Assembly (NCBI RefSeq): GCF_965203655.1
Contig: NZ_CBDBDD010000006.1
Span: forward strand, 413,704-477,703
Origin: Poriferisodalis sp965203655
GTDB taxonomy: Bacteria > Actinomycetota > Acidimicrobiia > Acidimicrobiales > Poriferisodalaceae
DNA: 64,000 nt
Direction of reading: 5' to 3'
A program made the position numbers and the translations under genes. This document shows, piece after piece, positions 9,077 to 19,070 of this stretch. Each line of letters starts with the position of its first letter. The stretch's first letter is position 1. The notes under the pieces were generated by a model. It was not told the DNA's origin and ran no database searches. It saw only the letters and a list, made by a program, of their open reading frames with translations.

Positions 9077-9579
9077 CAGCCCGCCTCCGCCATCGCCGCG
9101 CTGGATTGATCGGCGCCGGCGGGCACGAACTCGCGGCCGGCCAGCCCGACCGTGCGCACGCCGGTCACACCGCTGCGAGTGGCCGGCGGCAGCGGCATCA
9201 TGCGGCGCTTGCGCGGGCCCCACTCCAGCCCGCCCATCGCCAGCTCATAGACAAACGACAGGAAGAAGATCACGACGAAGATCAGCATCGCCATGAACCC
9301 GAAGAGTCCCAATTCGGCGTTCGCGACCGCCCACGGGTACAGGAAGACGATCTCGATGTCGAACATGATGAACAGCATCGCCACGAGATAGAAGCGGACC
9401 GGGAATCGCTCGGGAATGTCCGCCTGATCGACGATGCCGCACTCGTACGACGCCAGCTTGGCGTTGGTGGTGCGCTGGGGAGCCAGCAGCCGCGAGGCGA
9501 CGATGCTCAGCAGCACGAACACCACGGCAAGCACGCCGAGCACCAGCACCGGCAGGTATTCCGCCAAGCCGCTGTTCAT
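9076..9579 (-). CDS. nuoA: NADH-quinone oxidoreductase subunit A
   Basis: Small membrane-arm subunit of complex I at the junction with the peripheral arm. Three hydrophobic helices are seen at about residues 9-30, 79-100 and 107-128. The conserved loop between helices 1 and 2 contains the SYECGI motif with the family cysteine. At 167 residues it is longer than typical NuoA (120-150) because of a positively charged C-terminal tail. It is the first nuo gene, 69 bases downstream of an orphan membrane-protein gene and probably in the same transcript. Confidence 0.94.
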   Translation of the reverse strand: MNSGLAEYLPVLVLGVLAVVFVLLSIVASRLLAPQRTTNAKLASYECGIVDQADIPERFPVRFYLVAMLFIMFDIEIVFLYPWAVANAELGLFGFMAMLIFVVIFFLSFVYELAMGGLEWGPRKRRMMPLPPATRSGVTGVRTVGLAGREFVPAGADQSSAAMAEAG

Positions 9580-9648
9580 GACCCGGTCCCCCTCTGCGCG
9601 TCGCCGATCAGATGCCGATCCCAGTCTGGCCCAAGCGAGGCCAGACCG

Positions 9649-10569
9649 TCACTGGCCCGCAGCTTCGCGTACCGCCCAGATGGCCTGGTCCCTGCGATGC
9701 AGGTGATAGCAGCCCAAACCGAACAGCAACGCCGAGAAGATCGTCAGCAGGGCCGGTCGAAGCCTGACGCTGCCGTGGTCGCGCACCATCACGACGGAGT
9801 ACACGGGAGCAGCCTCGTCGACGACCGGAACGACCTTCACGATCTCTCCCTTCGCATCGAGGAGGTTCGGATCCAACTCGGCCCTCGGCTTGTACGGCTG
9901 GATCTGAACGACCGCGTAGTGCGGTTCGCCCCTGCTCGGGAAGAAGTACTGCGTGATGACGTTGTCGGGAATGCCCAGCGGCCGGTAGCGCTCGCCACCC
10001 CGGATCAGCACCCGGTGCGTCTTGTAGTGGTCGGCCGCCGTGAACAGACAGGAATTCACGGCGAGCAGGCGCCTCGGATCGGTGTCGTCGCATACGACGT
10101 GTCCGTCTGCCGCCGATCGAACATCAGTCACGAATGCCTGCGCCGCGAGGATCTCGGGATCTACGACCTCGTCCTCGCTGACCGCCGTTTCCTCCTCATC
10201 GTCATCCTCGTTGCTCGTGACGACGATCTCGGTCCAGTCGCGAGGTGGCTGGCCGACGCCGCGGTACGCCGAGAGTTGCTGCACTTCGGGAATCAACGAC
10301 GTCTGCGTGTCTCCGGTGACCTGCAGCACGTTCCATCCAGGCTGGCTGCCGATCCAGCCGATGCCGAACACCCACCACACGATGGCCATCAGCAGCATCC
10401 AACCCCATAGCCCCGTCCACGCTACGAGGAAGCCAAGCCGGACGCCCAAGTTGGTCGCCAGCAGCAGATACACAGAGCCGCACAGCACGGCGATGCCGAT
10501 GAGTACCGCCAAATAGCCAGTAAGGACCGGATCCCAGCTGACAATGCCGAGAACGTGCACGGCACTCAT
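9649..10569 (-). CDS. Uncharacterised membrane protein between the cytochrome bc and nuo genes
   Basis: No family recognised. The 306-residue product has two or three hydrophobic segments at its N-terminus (about residues 13-35 and 42-70), a long soluble middle with an acidic stretch (NEDDDEEETAVSEDE near residue 122) and one C-terminal helix near residue 275 (ALLTIFSALLFGLGCYHL). It starts with an ATGA overlap on the dihaem cytochrome c gene and precedes nuoA, so it is probably co-expressed with the reductase and complex I. It could be an accessory or assembly subunit of the b6c complex; that is inference from position only. No haem or metal motif is visible. Confidence 0.75.
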   Translation of the reverse strand: MSAVHVLGIVSWDPVLTGYLAVLIGIAVLCGSVYLLLATNLGVRLGFLVAWTGLWGWMLLMAIVWWVFGIGWIGSQPGWNVLQVTGDTQTSLIPEVQQLSAYRGVGQPPRDWTEIVVTSNEDDDEEETAVSEDEVVDPEILAAQAFVTDVRSAADGHVVCDDTDPRRLLAVNSCLFTAADHYKTHRVLIRGGERYRPLGIPDNVITQYFFPSRGEPHYAVVQIQPYKPRAELDPNLLDAKGEIVKVVPVVDEAAPVYSVVMVRDHGSVRLRPALLTIFSALLFGLGCYHLHRRDQAIWAVREAAGQ

Positions 10570-11714
10570 TCGTCGTCTCCCGCTTCATGGAGCATTTCGA
10601 AGCCCATAGTCTTCTGGCGTTCTGGATCGAGACTGCGCTCATAGGCGGCGATCTTCTGGATGTCTTCCTCATCCAGCACCTTCTTGAAACCCGGCATGCC
10701 GTAGTTGCCGAGGCGAGCGAACTCGCCGTACGGCACGTTGTCGTCGGCACCGTTGGAGATGAACGACACGTGATCGTTGAAGTCGGGGAATAGCCGTCGG
10801 AGGCTCACACCGTTGAGCGCCGGCCCGTAACGACCCGCTCCGTCGGGACCGGGAAGCACTTCAACCGTTCCTCCATTGTTGGGCAATCGAGCCGTGCCGC
10901 GGGCGGGCCAGCGCGGCGTGTGGCAGCGCGCGCAATGCAGGTCGAACAAGATCTTTCCGTCGGTCGCTCCTTGGTACTCATCGGACGCCTTCGCGGCCTC
11001 GAAACGTGCCTCGGCTCGAGCCCTCGCCTCTGTGTTGTCTTCGTCGTCTTTGTCGATCCTGGCATCCCACAGCCACGCCACCAGGTCATCGATCTCCTGG
11101 TCGTTGAGCGGGCCACCGCCATCGAGTCCCCACGCAGGCATGACACCTCTGCCGTACACCAAGATCTGCCGCACCTCGCTGACCTCGTCCAGCGTCTCGG
11201 CTTCGGTGTCGAATCGGGTAAAGACATCGTCAAGAGATGGGGCTTCCCATGTCGTGTTGATGGTGAACGACGTCTTGTCGATGAACTGGTGACCGATGTC
11301 GAGCACCACCGGTGCGAACCTCGCGCCACCCAGGTCGGCACCGTGGCAGTCGGTGCATTCCTGCTCGGCAGCCAGCGCTGCACCACGACTCACAGCCGAC
11401 TCGGAGAACGAGGTCTCTGCCCCTGAACGACGACCGCCTTCGAGCATCCAGTACACCGGCAGAACCAATGCCATGATCAGCAGCATCAAGACACCGAACG
11501 CCTGCACCTTCTCAAGACGGCGGCCCTCCAGTTCTTCGTCATCGGGCAAGCTGCCGCGATTGGGTGCCAGCTCGATCTCGCTGCCCACCTCTGCCTTGGC
11601 TTGGCGAATGTTGACGAAGACGTAGATCGCCCAGCCGACGACCACGATCGTCAACAGCACGATCGCGATCGATCGCTCCGTGCTGGCAGCCAGCATGTGG
11701 CTGAACTCAGGCAC
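10566..11714 (-). CDS. Membrane-anchored dihaem cytochrome c of the quinol:cytochrome c reductase
   Basis: Probable cytochrome c subunit of the bc complex, passing electrons from the Rieske protein to a soluble or oxidase-bound acceptor. Two CxxCH haem sites are present: CTDCH in the first half and CARCH in the second, each with a downstream Met-containing segment (GVMPAWG; YGMPGF) that could supply the axial ligand. Two N-terminal helices anchor it (about residues 14-32 and 68-90). The GTG at 11712-11714 has a good GAGGGG ribosome site 7 bases upstream and overlaps the Rieske stop; ATG at 11696 is the alternative. A highly charged Arg/Glu/Asp helix separates the two haem domains. Confidence 0.87.
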   Translation of the reverse strand: MPEFSHMLAASTERSIAIVLLTIVVVGWAIYVFVNIRQAKAEVGSEIELAPNRGSLPDDEELEGRRLEKVQAFGVLMLLIMALVLPVYWMLEGGRRSGAETSFSESAVSRGAALAAEQECTDCHGADLGGARFAPVVLDIGHQFIDKTSFTINTTWEAPSLDDVFTRFDTEAETLDEVSEVRQILVYGRGVMPAWGLDGGGPLNDQEIDDLVAWLWDARIDKDDEDNTEARARAEARFEAAKASDEYQGATDGKILFDLHCARCHTPRWPARGTARLPNNGGTVEVLPGPDGAGRYGPALNGVSLRRLFPDFNDHVSFISNGADDNVPYGEFARLGNYGMPGFKKVLDEEDIQKIAAYERSLDPERQKTMGFEMLHEAGDDE

Positions 11715-12594
11715 AGTGCGGCCCCTCAAGACCCTGACCCGTGGTGTCAATACCGATGGCAGGGCCTTGGGACACGCGCCCGGTATCGACGAACACGCTC
11801 CCGTCTTCGATCGTCACCGGGAACCGGTCCATGCCGCGTGGCGCGGGACCCGACTTCTTTTCGCCGACACGGTTGTACTTCGAGCCGTGGCAGGGGCACT
11901 CGAACCACTGCGAGCTGCCGCACACCGGCACCTTGCAGCCCAAGTGCGGGCACACCTGCCACAGCGCCACATATCCCAGCTTCATGCCCTCGAGCACCGA
12001 TCCGCCGTAGGTTGCCTCGGCGTTCTCCAGAGTCGCGGCATCGGTCGGATATGGCTGGATGTAGCTCCGCGCCTCGGAGAAGTACGAGAAGTTCTCCGCG
12101 GGAGTCCCCGACGCAATCGCCTCGTCCACTGCGTCGACCGTGCCGATCTTGATCTTCGAGCCAAAACCGGTCGTCGGGCGGGGCCACAGGAAGGCGATCA
12201 TGGCGGCGTTGAAGGTGCCCAGACCGGTCGCCATCAGCAGGACCGACGACCGGTTCAGGAACTGCCGGCGCGTGACCCCGACTTCCGCGGCAGGCGGCGG
12301 CGCCCAGTCCTGCGGCAGCTCGGGCTCGTCGACCGCGACAGGCGGCGGGCGGCGTTCAAGCGCCACAGAGCGCTCGAGCTCGCGTGCCTCTGAGCTGACG
12401 CCGAACGCGCCGGCGTCGTCGTCGGGGGGTGCCTCGCCTGCACTGGCGGCCGCCATCTCGTCACGACGGCGGGTCTCACGCGACAGGTAGCCGAGCCCCG
12501 AGACGTCACGGCGACGCAATGACACAAAGCCGACCACCGCACCGAGCACGACGATGACCGGTATGGCAATCGCGAGGATGGTTCCGGTGGACAT
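11707..12594 (-). CDS. Rieske [2Fe-2S] protein of the quinol:cytochrome c reductase
   Basis: Extracytoplasmic electron acceptor from quinol in the cytochrome bc complex. The cluster-binding boxes CPHLGC (C215, H217, disulfide C220) and CPCHGSKY (C233, disulfide C235, H236) are intact. A twin-arginine-like segment TRRQFLNRS (residues 108-116) precedes a hydrophobic stretch, so export of the Rieske domain probably uses Tat. An extra N-terminal helix at residues 5-25 gives the longer actinobacterial-type architecture, followed by an acidic/proline linker. It sits 12 bases downstream of the subunit IV gene. Confidence 0.93.
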   Translation of the reverse strand: MSTGTILAIAIPVIVVLGAVVGFVSLRRRDVSGLGYLSRETRRRDEMAAASAGEAPPDDDAGAFGVSSEARELERSVALERRPPPVAVDEPELPQDWAPPPAAEVGVTRRQFLNRSSVLLMATGLGTFNAAMIAFLWPRPTTGFGSKIKIGTVDAVDEAIASGTPAENFSYFSEARSYIQPYPTDAATLENAEATYGGSVLEGMKLGYVALWQVCPHLGCKVPVCGSSQWFECPCHGSKYNRVGEKKSGPAPRGMDRFPVTIEDGSVFVDTGRVSQGPAIGIDTTGQGLEGPHCA

Positions 12595-12606
12595 GCCGAC
12601 GTGCTC

Positions 12607-13374
12607 CTACAGGTGGAAGATGCCGTGCAGACCGGTGTCCCACGGGTAGGTGAAGTTGAATCCCTGCCCGCGGAAGAACGAGCCGATGATGACCAGCACC
12701 GCCCAGAACATGAGGTGGATCGTCTGGACGGAGATGGCGAACTTGCGGTCCTCGGGCCGCTGCGACGGGTTCTTGTCGATGTAGGGCGCAAACCCCAGCA
12801 GCACCAGCACAACGCCGGGAATCGTCACGCCCGCGATCATCGGGTCGAACATCGTGAGCAGTTCCTGCAGGCCCAGGAAGTACCACGGCGCCTTGGAGGG
12901 GTTGGGCGTCTCGTTGTGGTTGGCCAGCTCGAGCAGCGGCGCGTTGATGAACAGCGAGAACACCAGCGTGAAGGCCGTGATGAACAGCGCTGCGGTGAAC
13001 TCTGCGGCCAGCAGGTGAGGCCAGACGTGGACCTTGTCGCCCGGGGAGGCCTTGACGTCTTGAATCGAACCCGACTTGACGACCGTCAGCAGACGGTGGG
13101 TGTTGCCCGCCGGTCCCGCCATCAACGGCGGGAGCGTCGTGGCCACGCCGCCGCCGGCCGCAGCCGGTCCGCGGGCGCCAGCCATGCCTGCGACAGCGGG
13201 CGCTCCGCCCGGCTGCTGGCTGGCCTCGAGCAGCGAGCGCGGGATCGTGACGCCGTCGTCGTCATCCGGCTGCGCAGCTGCAGGAGCATCGCCTTCGCCG
13301 GGCGCGGGAGCGCCCGTAGCGCGAGCCCTGGCTTCGGCGCTGCGCCGCAGGAGGTGTTCGGGGATCTCAGTCAT
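12607..13374 (-). CDS. Cytochrome b C-terminal part (subunit IV-like)
   Basis: Second half of a split cytochrome b, equivalent to PetD/subunit IV. It carries the quinol-oxidation (Qo) loop: SKAPWYFLGLQELL around residues 164-177 corresponds to the PEWY region of cytochrome b. Three helices follow the usual pattern. The first 100 residues are a non-membrane extension rich in Ala/Gly/Pro. It begins TEIPEHLLRRS, a short motif shared with the nearby monohaem cytochrome c, and has a weaker second copy (TIPRSLLEAS). It is separated by 35 bases from the b6-like gene and 12 from the Rieske gene. Confidence 0.9.
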   Translation of the reverse strand: MTEIPEHLLRRSAEARARATGAPAPGEGDAPAAAQPDDDDGVTIPRSLLEASQQPGGAPAVAGMAGARGPAAAGGGVATTLPPLMAGPAGNTHRLLTVVKSGSIQDVKASPGDKVHVWPHLLAAEFTAALFITAFTLVFSLFINAPLLELANHNETPNPSKAPWYFLGLQELLTMFDPMIAGVTIPGVVLVLLGFAPYIDKNPSQRPEDRKFAISVQTIHLMFWAVLVIIGSFFRGQGFNFTYPWDTGLHGIFHL

Positions 13375-13409
13375 CTGCGTGTACTCATCGGCCTGTGTTC
13401 ACCAAGGAC

Positions 13410-14210
<801 letters not shown>

Positions 14211-14273
14211 ATCTGTTCGATCTAGGTGGATCGGATCCTTCGCGGTCGCAGCACTACAAGCATCGGACCCGGA

Positions 14274-14690
14274 CTACAGCCGCATTCCGTAGGCGTAGCC
14301 GTGGGTGTGAGTCCTGCCGTGGACATCGCCCGACGGCGGTGGATTATTGCTGACCCGCCCCAAGGTGATCACGCCGGTCGGGCAGCGGTCGACGCACAGC
14401 GCGCACCGAGTGCATACGTCGTCGTCGATGATGAAGATGGCGTTGTCGGTGGGATCCAGCCCCGGCAGGTCCACGCCTACTGCCTCATCGACGGCTTCGG
14501 TGGAGACGTACCAGATGCACTTCCACGGGCAGATGTCGACACAGCCCTCGCATTGGATGCACTCGGACTGGTCGATGTTGATGAACTGTTTGGGCTTGAC
14601 CGCGGCGTCGAGGTAGCCAGCATCAACCTGATGCAGGACGTAGTCGTCCCGGAACTTGGGCATAGGCGGGTTTGCGTCGGTCGAAGCCAT
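14274..14690 (-). CDS. Two-cluster [4Fe-4S] ferredoxin-like protein of the cytochrome b operon
   Basis: Small iron-sulfur protein with two complete C-x2-C-x2-C-x3-CP motifs: CIQCEGCVDICP followed by WKC, and CTRCALCVDRCP. The 138 residues have a 40-residue N-terminal extension and a His/Gly-rich C-terminal tail. It is the second gene of the series that continues into split cytochrome b, Rieske protein and dihaem cytochrome c, 12 bases after a membrane-protein gene. It may be an electron-transfer partner or extra subunit of the b6c complex; that role is inferred from position. A general soluble ferredoxin is the alternative. Confidence 0.85.
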   Translation of the reverse strand: MASTDANPPMPKFRDDYVLHQVDAGYLDAAVKPKQFINIDQSECIQCEGCVDICPWKCIWYVSTEAVDEAVGVDLPGLDPTDNAIFIIDDDVCTRCALCVDRCPTGVITLGRVSNNPPPSGDVHGRTHTHGYAYGMRL

Positions 14691-14702
14691 GAGATCGCGC
14701 TC

Positions 14703-15194
14703 TCAGTTGCCCTTGATGAGGGGTCGGCCGTAGTCCGAGGTCGGCTCGGCAGTGGGCTGGGCCTTGTCGCGCCGCTGCCACCACATCCACAGCACCGGCA
14801 GGCCCACCAGCGCAGCGACGTGCTCGATCACGACGACCATGTCGCTGACCTTCTTGAGGTCGATGCGCATCGGAGGGAAGGTGACAGGCGAGGTGAGGAA
14901 CTGCCCCTCCGTAACCAGGAAGCGCTCGACGGACCAGCCCCACTCGTTGTCGGTGAGACGGACCCAGCGATCGGGAACTATCCCGAAGACCATGAGCAGG
15001 ATCATGAAGACGTAGGCGGCGCCGAGCATGGCTTCGCCCCAAGTCGTGGGACGGTCGGACGGACGGCGCTTGCCGTACCACACCACTCCGTAGATCATCA
15101 GCCCTGTGACGAGGATTGATGTGACGAGTGCGACCACTCCTGCGCTCCTCCCACGTTCTCCCGTCGGCGACTGTCGGCTGCTGATCGCCGACAC
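14703..15194 (-). CDS. Uncharacterised membrane protein heading the respiratory operon
   Basis: No family recognised. The 163-residue product has three hydrophobic segments (about residues 19-40, 56-73 and 118-138). Between them is a soluble loop containing WGWSVERFLVTEGQFLTSP, which predicts a short extracytoplasmic domain, and there is a charged C-terminal tail. It begins with GTG and lies 12 bases ahead of the ferredoxin-like gene, making it the first gene of the cytochrome-b/nuo series. A structural or assembly role in the reductase is plausible but not shown by sequence. Confidence 0.72.
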   Translation of the reverse strand: MSAISSRQSPTGERGRSAGVVALVTSILVTGLMIYGVVWYGKRRPSDRPTTWGEAMLGAAYVFMILLMVFGIVPDRWVRLTDNEWGWSVERFLVTEGQFLTSPVTFPPMRIDLKKVSDMVVVIEHVAALVGLPVLWMWWQRRDKAQPTAEPTSDYGRPLIKGN

Positions 15195-15502
15195 ATCCGA
15201 TCATGCATCGGGTGCGGCGGCGGCAGCAAGACCGGGGCAAAGATTACCGGCGCCCCGGCCATGGCGCGTGATGTTCTAGCACGGCAGCGTGCGCTCGCCA
15301 CAAAACCTCAAGCCCGACTCCGGTGGCCCAGTCCGCGCCATCGGCGCGACTGCGATGACCGACTGCATTGGCACTGTCTGCGCCATCGGCGCGAGTGCAT
15401 GGCAGACTTGCGCCTTGGTGTGCCGGGGCGCGTATCGTGCCCTGCGAACCAGGCGCCGCCGCCGATGCCAGACCCCCAGGGGGCAACCCCGCGGAGGAAC
15501 CC
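15195..15502. other. Divergent intergenic region between the respiratory operon and a cytochrome c gene
   Basis: No gene was found here. The region must hold the promoters of both the minus-strand respiratory operon and the plus-strand cytochrome c gene. A 15-base motif containing GCGCCATCGGCGC, itself a near-perfect inverted repeat, occurs twice in direct orientation (about 15335-15349 and 15380-15394) and could be a regulator site. The only strong translation signal is GGAGG at 15493-15497. Frames crossing this region have no coding character. Confidence 0.5.
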
Positions 15503-16279
15503 GTGACCGAAGTTCCCGAGTACCTGCTGGAGCGCTCGCGACAGCGTCGAATTGCCTTGGGTGTACTCGAAGACGACGGCAGCGGCGAGAGCGGCGCGGC
15601 GGCACCTGCGGCCGCGGCGTCAGCCGAAGCTGCAGCAGCGGGACCTTCGCAGGCGCAGATGATCGCTGCTGCCAAGGAAGCCGCGCTGCTCGAAGTCGAG
15701 CCCGAGCCCCCTGCCGATCCACAGTGGGTGCTCGCGGCGCAGACCCGGCACCGGATCCCGATCTGGGTGCTGCCCGTGCTGTTCTGCCTGCCGCTGTGGG
15801 CCTTCGTGTACGTGAAGCTCACCGAACCGCCGCCCGAGCCGATCACGGCCATCAACGAGGGCGCGGCAACCTACGCGGTGCGCTGCGCGAGCTGCCATGT
15901 CGGCGATGGCTCCGGCAGCGACGGCAGCGGTGTGGGGCGGCCGCTGTGGCAGGGCGAAGTGCTGCTGACGTTCCCGAACCTGGAGGATGGTTCGTTCATC
16001 GAGTGGATTGCCGTGGGCTCCGAGGGCATCGGATTGGGACAGCCCTACGGCGATCCGGACCGGCCCGGCGGCGCTCACATCTCGGGCGAGACAGGCTCCA
16101 ACATGCCTGCCTTCGGCGAGGTGCTCAACGAACACCAGCTCTATTCGGTCGCGCGATACGTGCGCGAGGTGATCGGCGGTGAGGACATCAGCGACGAAGT
16201 CGCCGCTGAACGTGACGCAGAGTGGGAGCACCTCGGGGGCGGCGCGGTCACTGGCGGGGGCGGTGGCGGGGGGCACTAG
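15503..16279 (+). CDS. Membrane-anchored monohaem cytochrome c
   Basis: Probable electron carrier working with the reductase on the opposite strand. One haem site, C128-A-S-C131-H132, with a candidate Met ligand in NMPAFGEVL. A single helix at about residues 85-105 anchors the C-terminal haem domain outside the cell, after an Ala-rich cytoplasmic N-terminus. The GTG at 15503 has a near-ideal GGAGG site 5 bases upstream, which decides it over earlier in-frame codons. The protein begins TEVPEYLLERS, matching the N-terminus of the subunit IV-like protein (TEIPEHLLRRS). The C-terminus is a Gly-rich run. No copper or second haem site is seen. Confidence 0.88.
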   Translation: MTEVPEYLLERSRQRRIALGVLEDDGSGESGAAAPAAAASAEAAAAGPSQAQMIAAAKEAALLEVEPEPPADPQWVLAAQTRHRIPIWVLPVLFCLPLWAFVYVKLTEPPPEPITAINEGAATYAVRCASCHVGDGSGSDGSGVGRPLWQGEVLLTFPNLEDGSFIEWIAVGSEGIGLGQPYGDPDRPGGAHISGETGSNMPAFGEVLNEHQLYSVARYVREVIGGEDISDEVAAERDAEWEHLGGGAVTGGGGGGGH

Positions 16280-16339
16280 CGCCCGAAGAGGGGTGCAACG
16301 ACCCGCCTGTCACGCCCCACGCGATCCCGAACCGACATC

Positions 16340-17611
16340 GTGACGCAGACGCTCTCGTGCGATGTGCTGGTCGTGGGCGGCGGTCCTGCCGGCTGCGCTG
16401 CCGCGTACTGGTCCGCGCAACAGGGGCGTGACGTGCTGCTCATCGAGCGCTCGTCGCACCCGCGTGAACGCGCGTGCGGTGATGCGCTCACACCGGTCGC
16501 TGTCGGCGAGCTCATCGCCATGGGCTGCGATCCGCTCGTTGCGCGCTGGCATCTGCACCGGGGGCTGCGCATCACGGCACACGGCCAGAGCCTCGAGGTG
16601 CTGTGGCCGCAGGATGCTCAGTGGCCGAGCTACGGCGCGGTCGTCCGCCGGCCACGACTGGACGCGCTCATGTTCGCCCGTGCCCAGGCGGCTGGGGCGC
16701 GCACCCTCACCGGCACCGAGGTCACTGCGCCGCTGATCAGCGATGGGCACCTGCGGGGCTGCCATGGGTTTGCCCGCCAGAGCAGTGACGGCGGTTGCGG
16801 GGAGCTGACCGCACTCGCCCGGTACGTCGTGATTGCCGACGGCCCGCGTTCGAGCTTCGGCCGTGCGCTCGGCACCGTGCGGACGCGCACCTACGCGCAG
16901 GGTTTGGCGATGCGTGCGTACTACCCCACGCCGCGCCATGCCGAGCCGTGGATCGAGTCGGTCTTCGCCCTCACCGATTCGGGCGGCGAGCAGCTGCCCG
17001 GATACGGCTGGGTGTTCCCGGTCGGCGACGGCACCGCCAACGTCGGCATCGGCCTGCTCAGCCATCACTATGGCAACGAGGCCATATCGCTGGAAGGCCT
17101 CTTTGAACAGTGGACCCAGCAGATCCCCGACCGCTGGGAGATCGACGCCGACGGGCCCGGCAGCCCACCGGTCGGCGGTCGGCTGCCCATGGGGGGCTCG
17201 GTGAGGCCCCGCTCAGGGCCGAATTGGGTTGTCGTCGGCGACGCAGCGGGCAGCGTCAACCCGTGGAACGGCGACGGCATCGGGCCAGCGCTGGCAACCG
17301 GTCGGCTGGCGGCCGAGGTCATCGGTCACGCGCTCGACGCCGATGACGGCCTCATGCTGCGCGGTTACGAGACCGCGCTCGCCAGTCGCTGGGAGCGGTA
17401 CCACCATCTGGGCCGCCTGACGACTCGCGCCCTGGGCCGCCCCGGGCTGATGCGGAAGCTGACCCAGCTCGCCATCCGCTCGCCTCGCATGGGCGACCTG
17501 GCGATGCGCGTCTCGACCGATCTGCTGCAGAGCAGGACTGGTCCGCTCGGATCCCGCGGCGTCTACCGGGCGGCCGCCGGAATGGCAAGGCTCTGGCGAG
17601 ATCGCACCTGA
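16340..17611 (+). CDS. Geranylgeranyl reductase family FAD-dependent oxidoreductase, probably acting on menaquinone
   Basis: Flavoprotein of the group that saturates isoprenoid double bonds (geranylgeranyl reductase, mycobacterial MenJ). The N-terminal FAD-binding motif VLVVGGGPAGCAAA is at residues 9-22, a glutamate follows in LLIERSSHPRERACGD, and the second FAD motif GDAAGSVNPWNGDGIGPAL is near residue 300. Length 423 is normal. Its place beside cytochrome and complex I genes supports a role in trimming the menaquinone side chain, but archaeal-type lipid reductases share the fold, so the substrate is inferred. The start is GTG at 16340, 60 bases after the cytochrome c stop. Confidence 0.82.
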   Translation: MTQTLSCDVLVVGGGPAGCAAAYWSAQQGRDVLLIERSSHPRERACGDALTPVAVGELIAMGCDPLVARWHLHRGLRITAHGQSLEVLWPQDAQWPSYGAVVRRPRLDALMFARAQAAGARTLTGTEVTAPLISDGHLRGCHGFARQSSDGGCGELTALARYVVIADGPRSSFGRALGTVRTRTYAQGLAMRAYYPTPRHAEPWIESVFALTDSGGEQLPGYGWVFPVGDGTANVGIGLLSHHYGNEAISLEGLFEQWTQQIPDRWEIDADGPGSPPVGGRLPMGGSVRPRSGPNWVVVGDAAGSVNPWNGDGIGPALATGRLAAEVIGHALDADDGLMLRGYETALASRWERYHHLGRLTTRALGRPGLMRKLTQLAIRSPRMGDLAMRVSTDLLQSRTGPLGSRGVYRAAAGMARLWRDRT

Positions 17612-17641
17612 ACGCCGCCACGCGTCCAGTCGAGGCCGCTT

Positions 17642-17662
17642 GGCTGCATGCTGATTGCAGCC
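17642..17662. terminator. Candidate bidirectional hairpin between convergent genes
   Basis: A perfect 7-bp stem, GGCTGCA (17642-17648) and TGCAGCC (17656-17662), with a 7-base loop sits between the ends of the convergent flavoprotein and hemL genes, 2 bases from the hemL stop. A weaker outer inverted repeat (CTGAACG...CGTTCAG) surrounds it. No U-tract is present on either strand, so function as an intrinsic terminator is tentative. Confidence 0.4.
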
Positions 17663-17664
17663 GT

Positions 17665-18957
17665 TCAGGACGCTGTCGCAGCGGTTGAGGCGGCGGCGGC
17701 GATGGCGGAGAGGGCTTCGTCGATGGTGTCGGGGGTGTGGGCGAGGCTGACGAAGATCACCTCGTAGGCGCCGGGGGCGAAGGCCACGCCACGGCTGAGC
17801 AGCTCGGCGTGGAAGCGGGCGTAGGCCTGCTCGTCGGTGGAGCGTGCGCCGTCGTAGTCGACCGGAACCCAGTCGGCTTCGGAGGACGAGCCGCAGTACA
17901 GGCCGACGAGGGTGCCGACCTGGGTGACCACGGCGTCGAAGCCTGCTGTGGCCAGCACACCACGCAGGCCATCGGCGAACTGGCCGGCGCGTGCTTCGAG
18001 CTCGCCGTACGCGTCGGGCGTCAGCAGGTCCAGCGCGGCGAGGCCGGCTGCTGTCGCGAGCGGATTGCCCGACAGCGTCCCGGCTTGGTACACCGGACCG
18101 GTCGGCGCCAGCGTCTCCATGATCTCTGAGCGGGCGCCGAGCGCGCCAATGGGCAGACCGCCGCCGATCACCTTGCCGAAACAGGAGATGTCCGGCGTGA
18201 CGTCGAAACGCTCTGCCGCGCCTCCCGGGCCCAAGCGGAAGCCGGTGATGACCTCGTCGAAGATCAGCAGTGCCCCGGCGGCATCGCACGCCTCGGAGAG
18301 GGATTCGAGAAAGCCTGGCGCCGGCGGGACGAGTCCCATGTTCGCCGCCACAGGCTCCACCACGACCGCGGCCACCTGATCGTCGAGTTCTGGCACGACG
18401 TTGTACGGCGCGACGACCGTGTCGGCCACGGCGCTGGGCGGGACCCCGGCTGAGCCGGACAGACCGAGCGTGGCGACACCGCTCCCGCCTGCGGCCAGCA
18501 GCGCATCTGCATGGCCGTGATAGCAGCCAGCGAACTTGACGATCTGCGGCCGTCCGGTGAAGCCCCGCGCTAGCCGGACCGCGGTCATCGTCGCTTCGGT
18601 GCCGCTGCTGACCAGGCGTACCTGCTCTACCCCCGGCGCGGCACTCGCGATGCGCTCGGCCAGCGCCACCTCGCGTTCGGTGGGGGCGCCGTATGACGTG
18701 CCGTCGGCTGCAGCCTTCGCTACAGCCTCGGTGACCACCGGGTGAGCGTGACCCAGGATGATCGCCCCGTAGGACTGGACGAAGTCGAGATACCGGCGGC
18801 CTTCGACATCGAAGACGTACGGCCCTTCGGCTCGCTCAACGAAATACGGCGTGCCACCGACCGAACCGAAGGCACGCACGGGCGAGTTGACGCCACCGGG
18901 AATCACCCTGCGCGCAGCTTCAAACAGTTCGGCGTTCGTGGTGTTCGGCCCGGTCAC
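17665..18957 (-). CDS. hemL: Glutamate-1-semialdehyde 2,1-aminomutase
   Basis: PLP enzyme that converts glutamate-1-semialdehyde to 5-aminolevulinate, the second committed step of the C5 haem pathway. The PLP-binding lysine is in CFGKVIGGGLPIGA, after the aspartate of LLIFDEVITGF. The N-terminal substrate region PGGVNSPVRAF is also present. The 430 residues match the family. It is the last gene of the minus-strand hem series, separated from hemD by 113 bases, a gap that could carry its own promoter although none stands out. Confidence 0.97.
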   Translation of the reverse strand: MTGPNTTNAELFEAARRVIPGGVNSPVRAFGSVGGTPYFVERAEGPYVFDVEGRRYLDFVQSYGAIILGHAHPVVTEAVAKAAADGTSYGAPTEREVALAERIASAAPGVEQVRLVSSGTEATMTAVRLARGFTGRPQIVKFAGCYHGHADALLAAGGSGVATLGLSGSAGVPPSAVADTVVAPYNVVPELDDQVAAVVVEPVAANMGLVPPAPGFLESLSEACDAAGALLIFDEVITGFRLGPGGAAERFDVTPDISCFGKVIGGGLPIGALGARSEIMETLAPTGPVYQAGTLSGNPLATAAGLAALDLLTPDAYGELEARAGQFADGLRGVLATAGFDAVVTQVGTLVGLYCGSSSEADWVPVDYDGARSTDEQAYARFHAELLSRGVAFAPGAYEVIFVSLAHTPDTIDEALSAIAAAASTAATAS

Positions 18958-19070
18958 GGCCTCGCAGCGTAGGCCACGCCTCAGCGGGCAGTCATCGTCG
19001 AACTACGGGCCGAGCCGACAGCCGAAACGGGACCGAAGCGGCCCATGACCGCCGTCACACCGGGACTGCA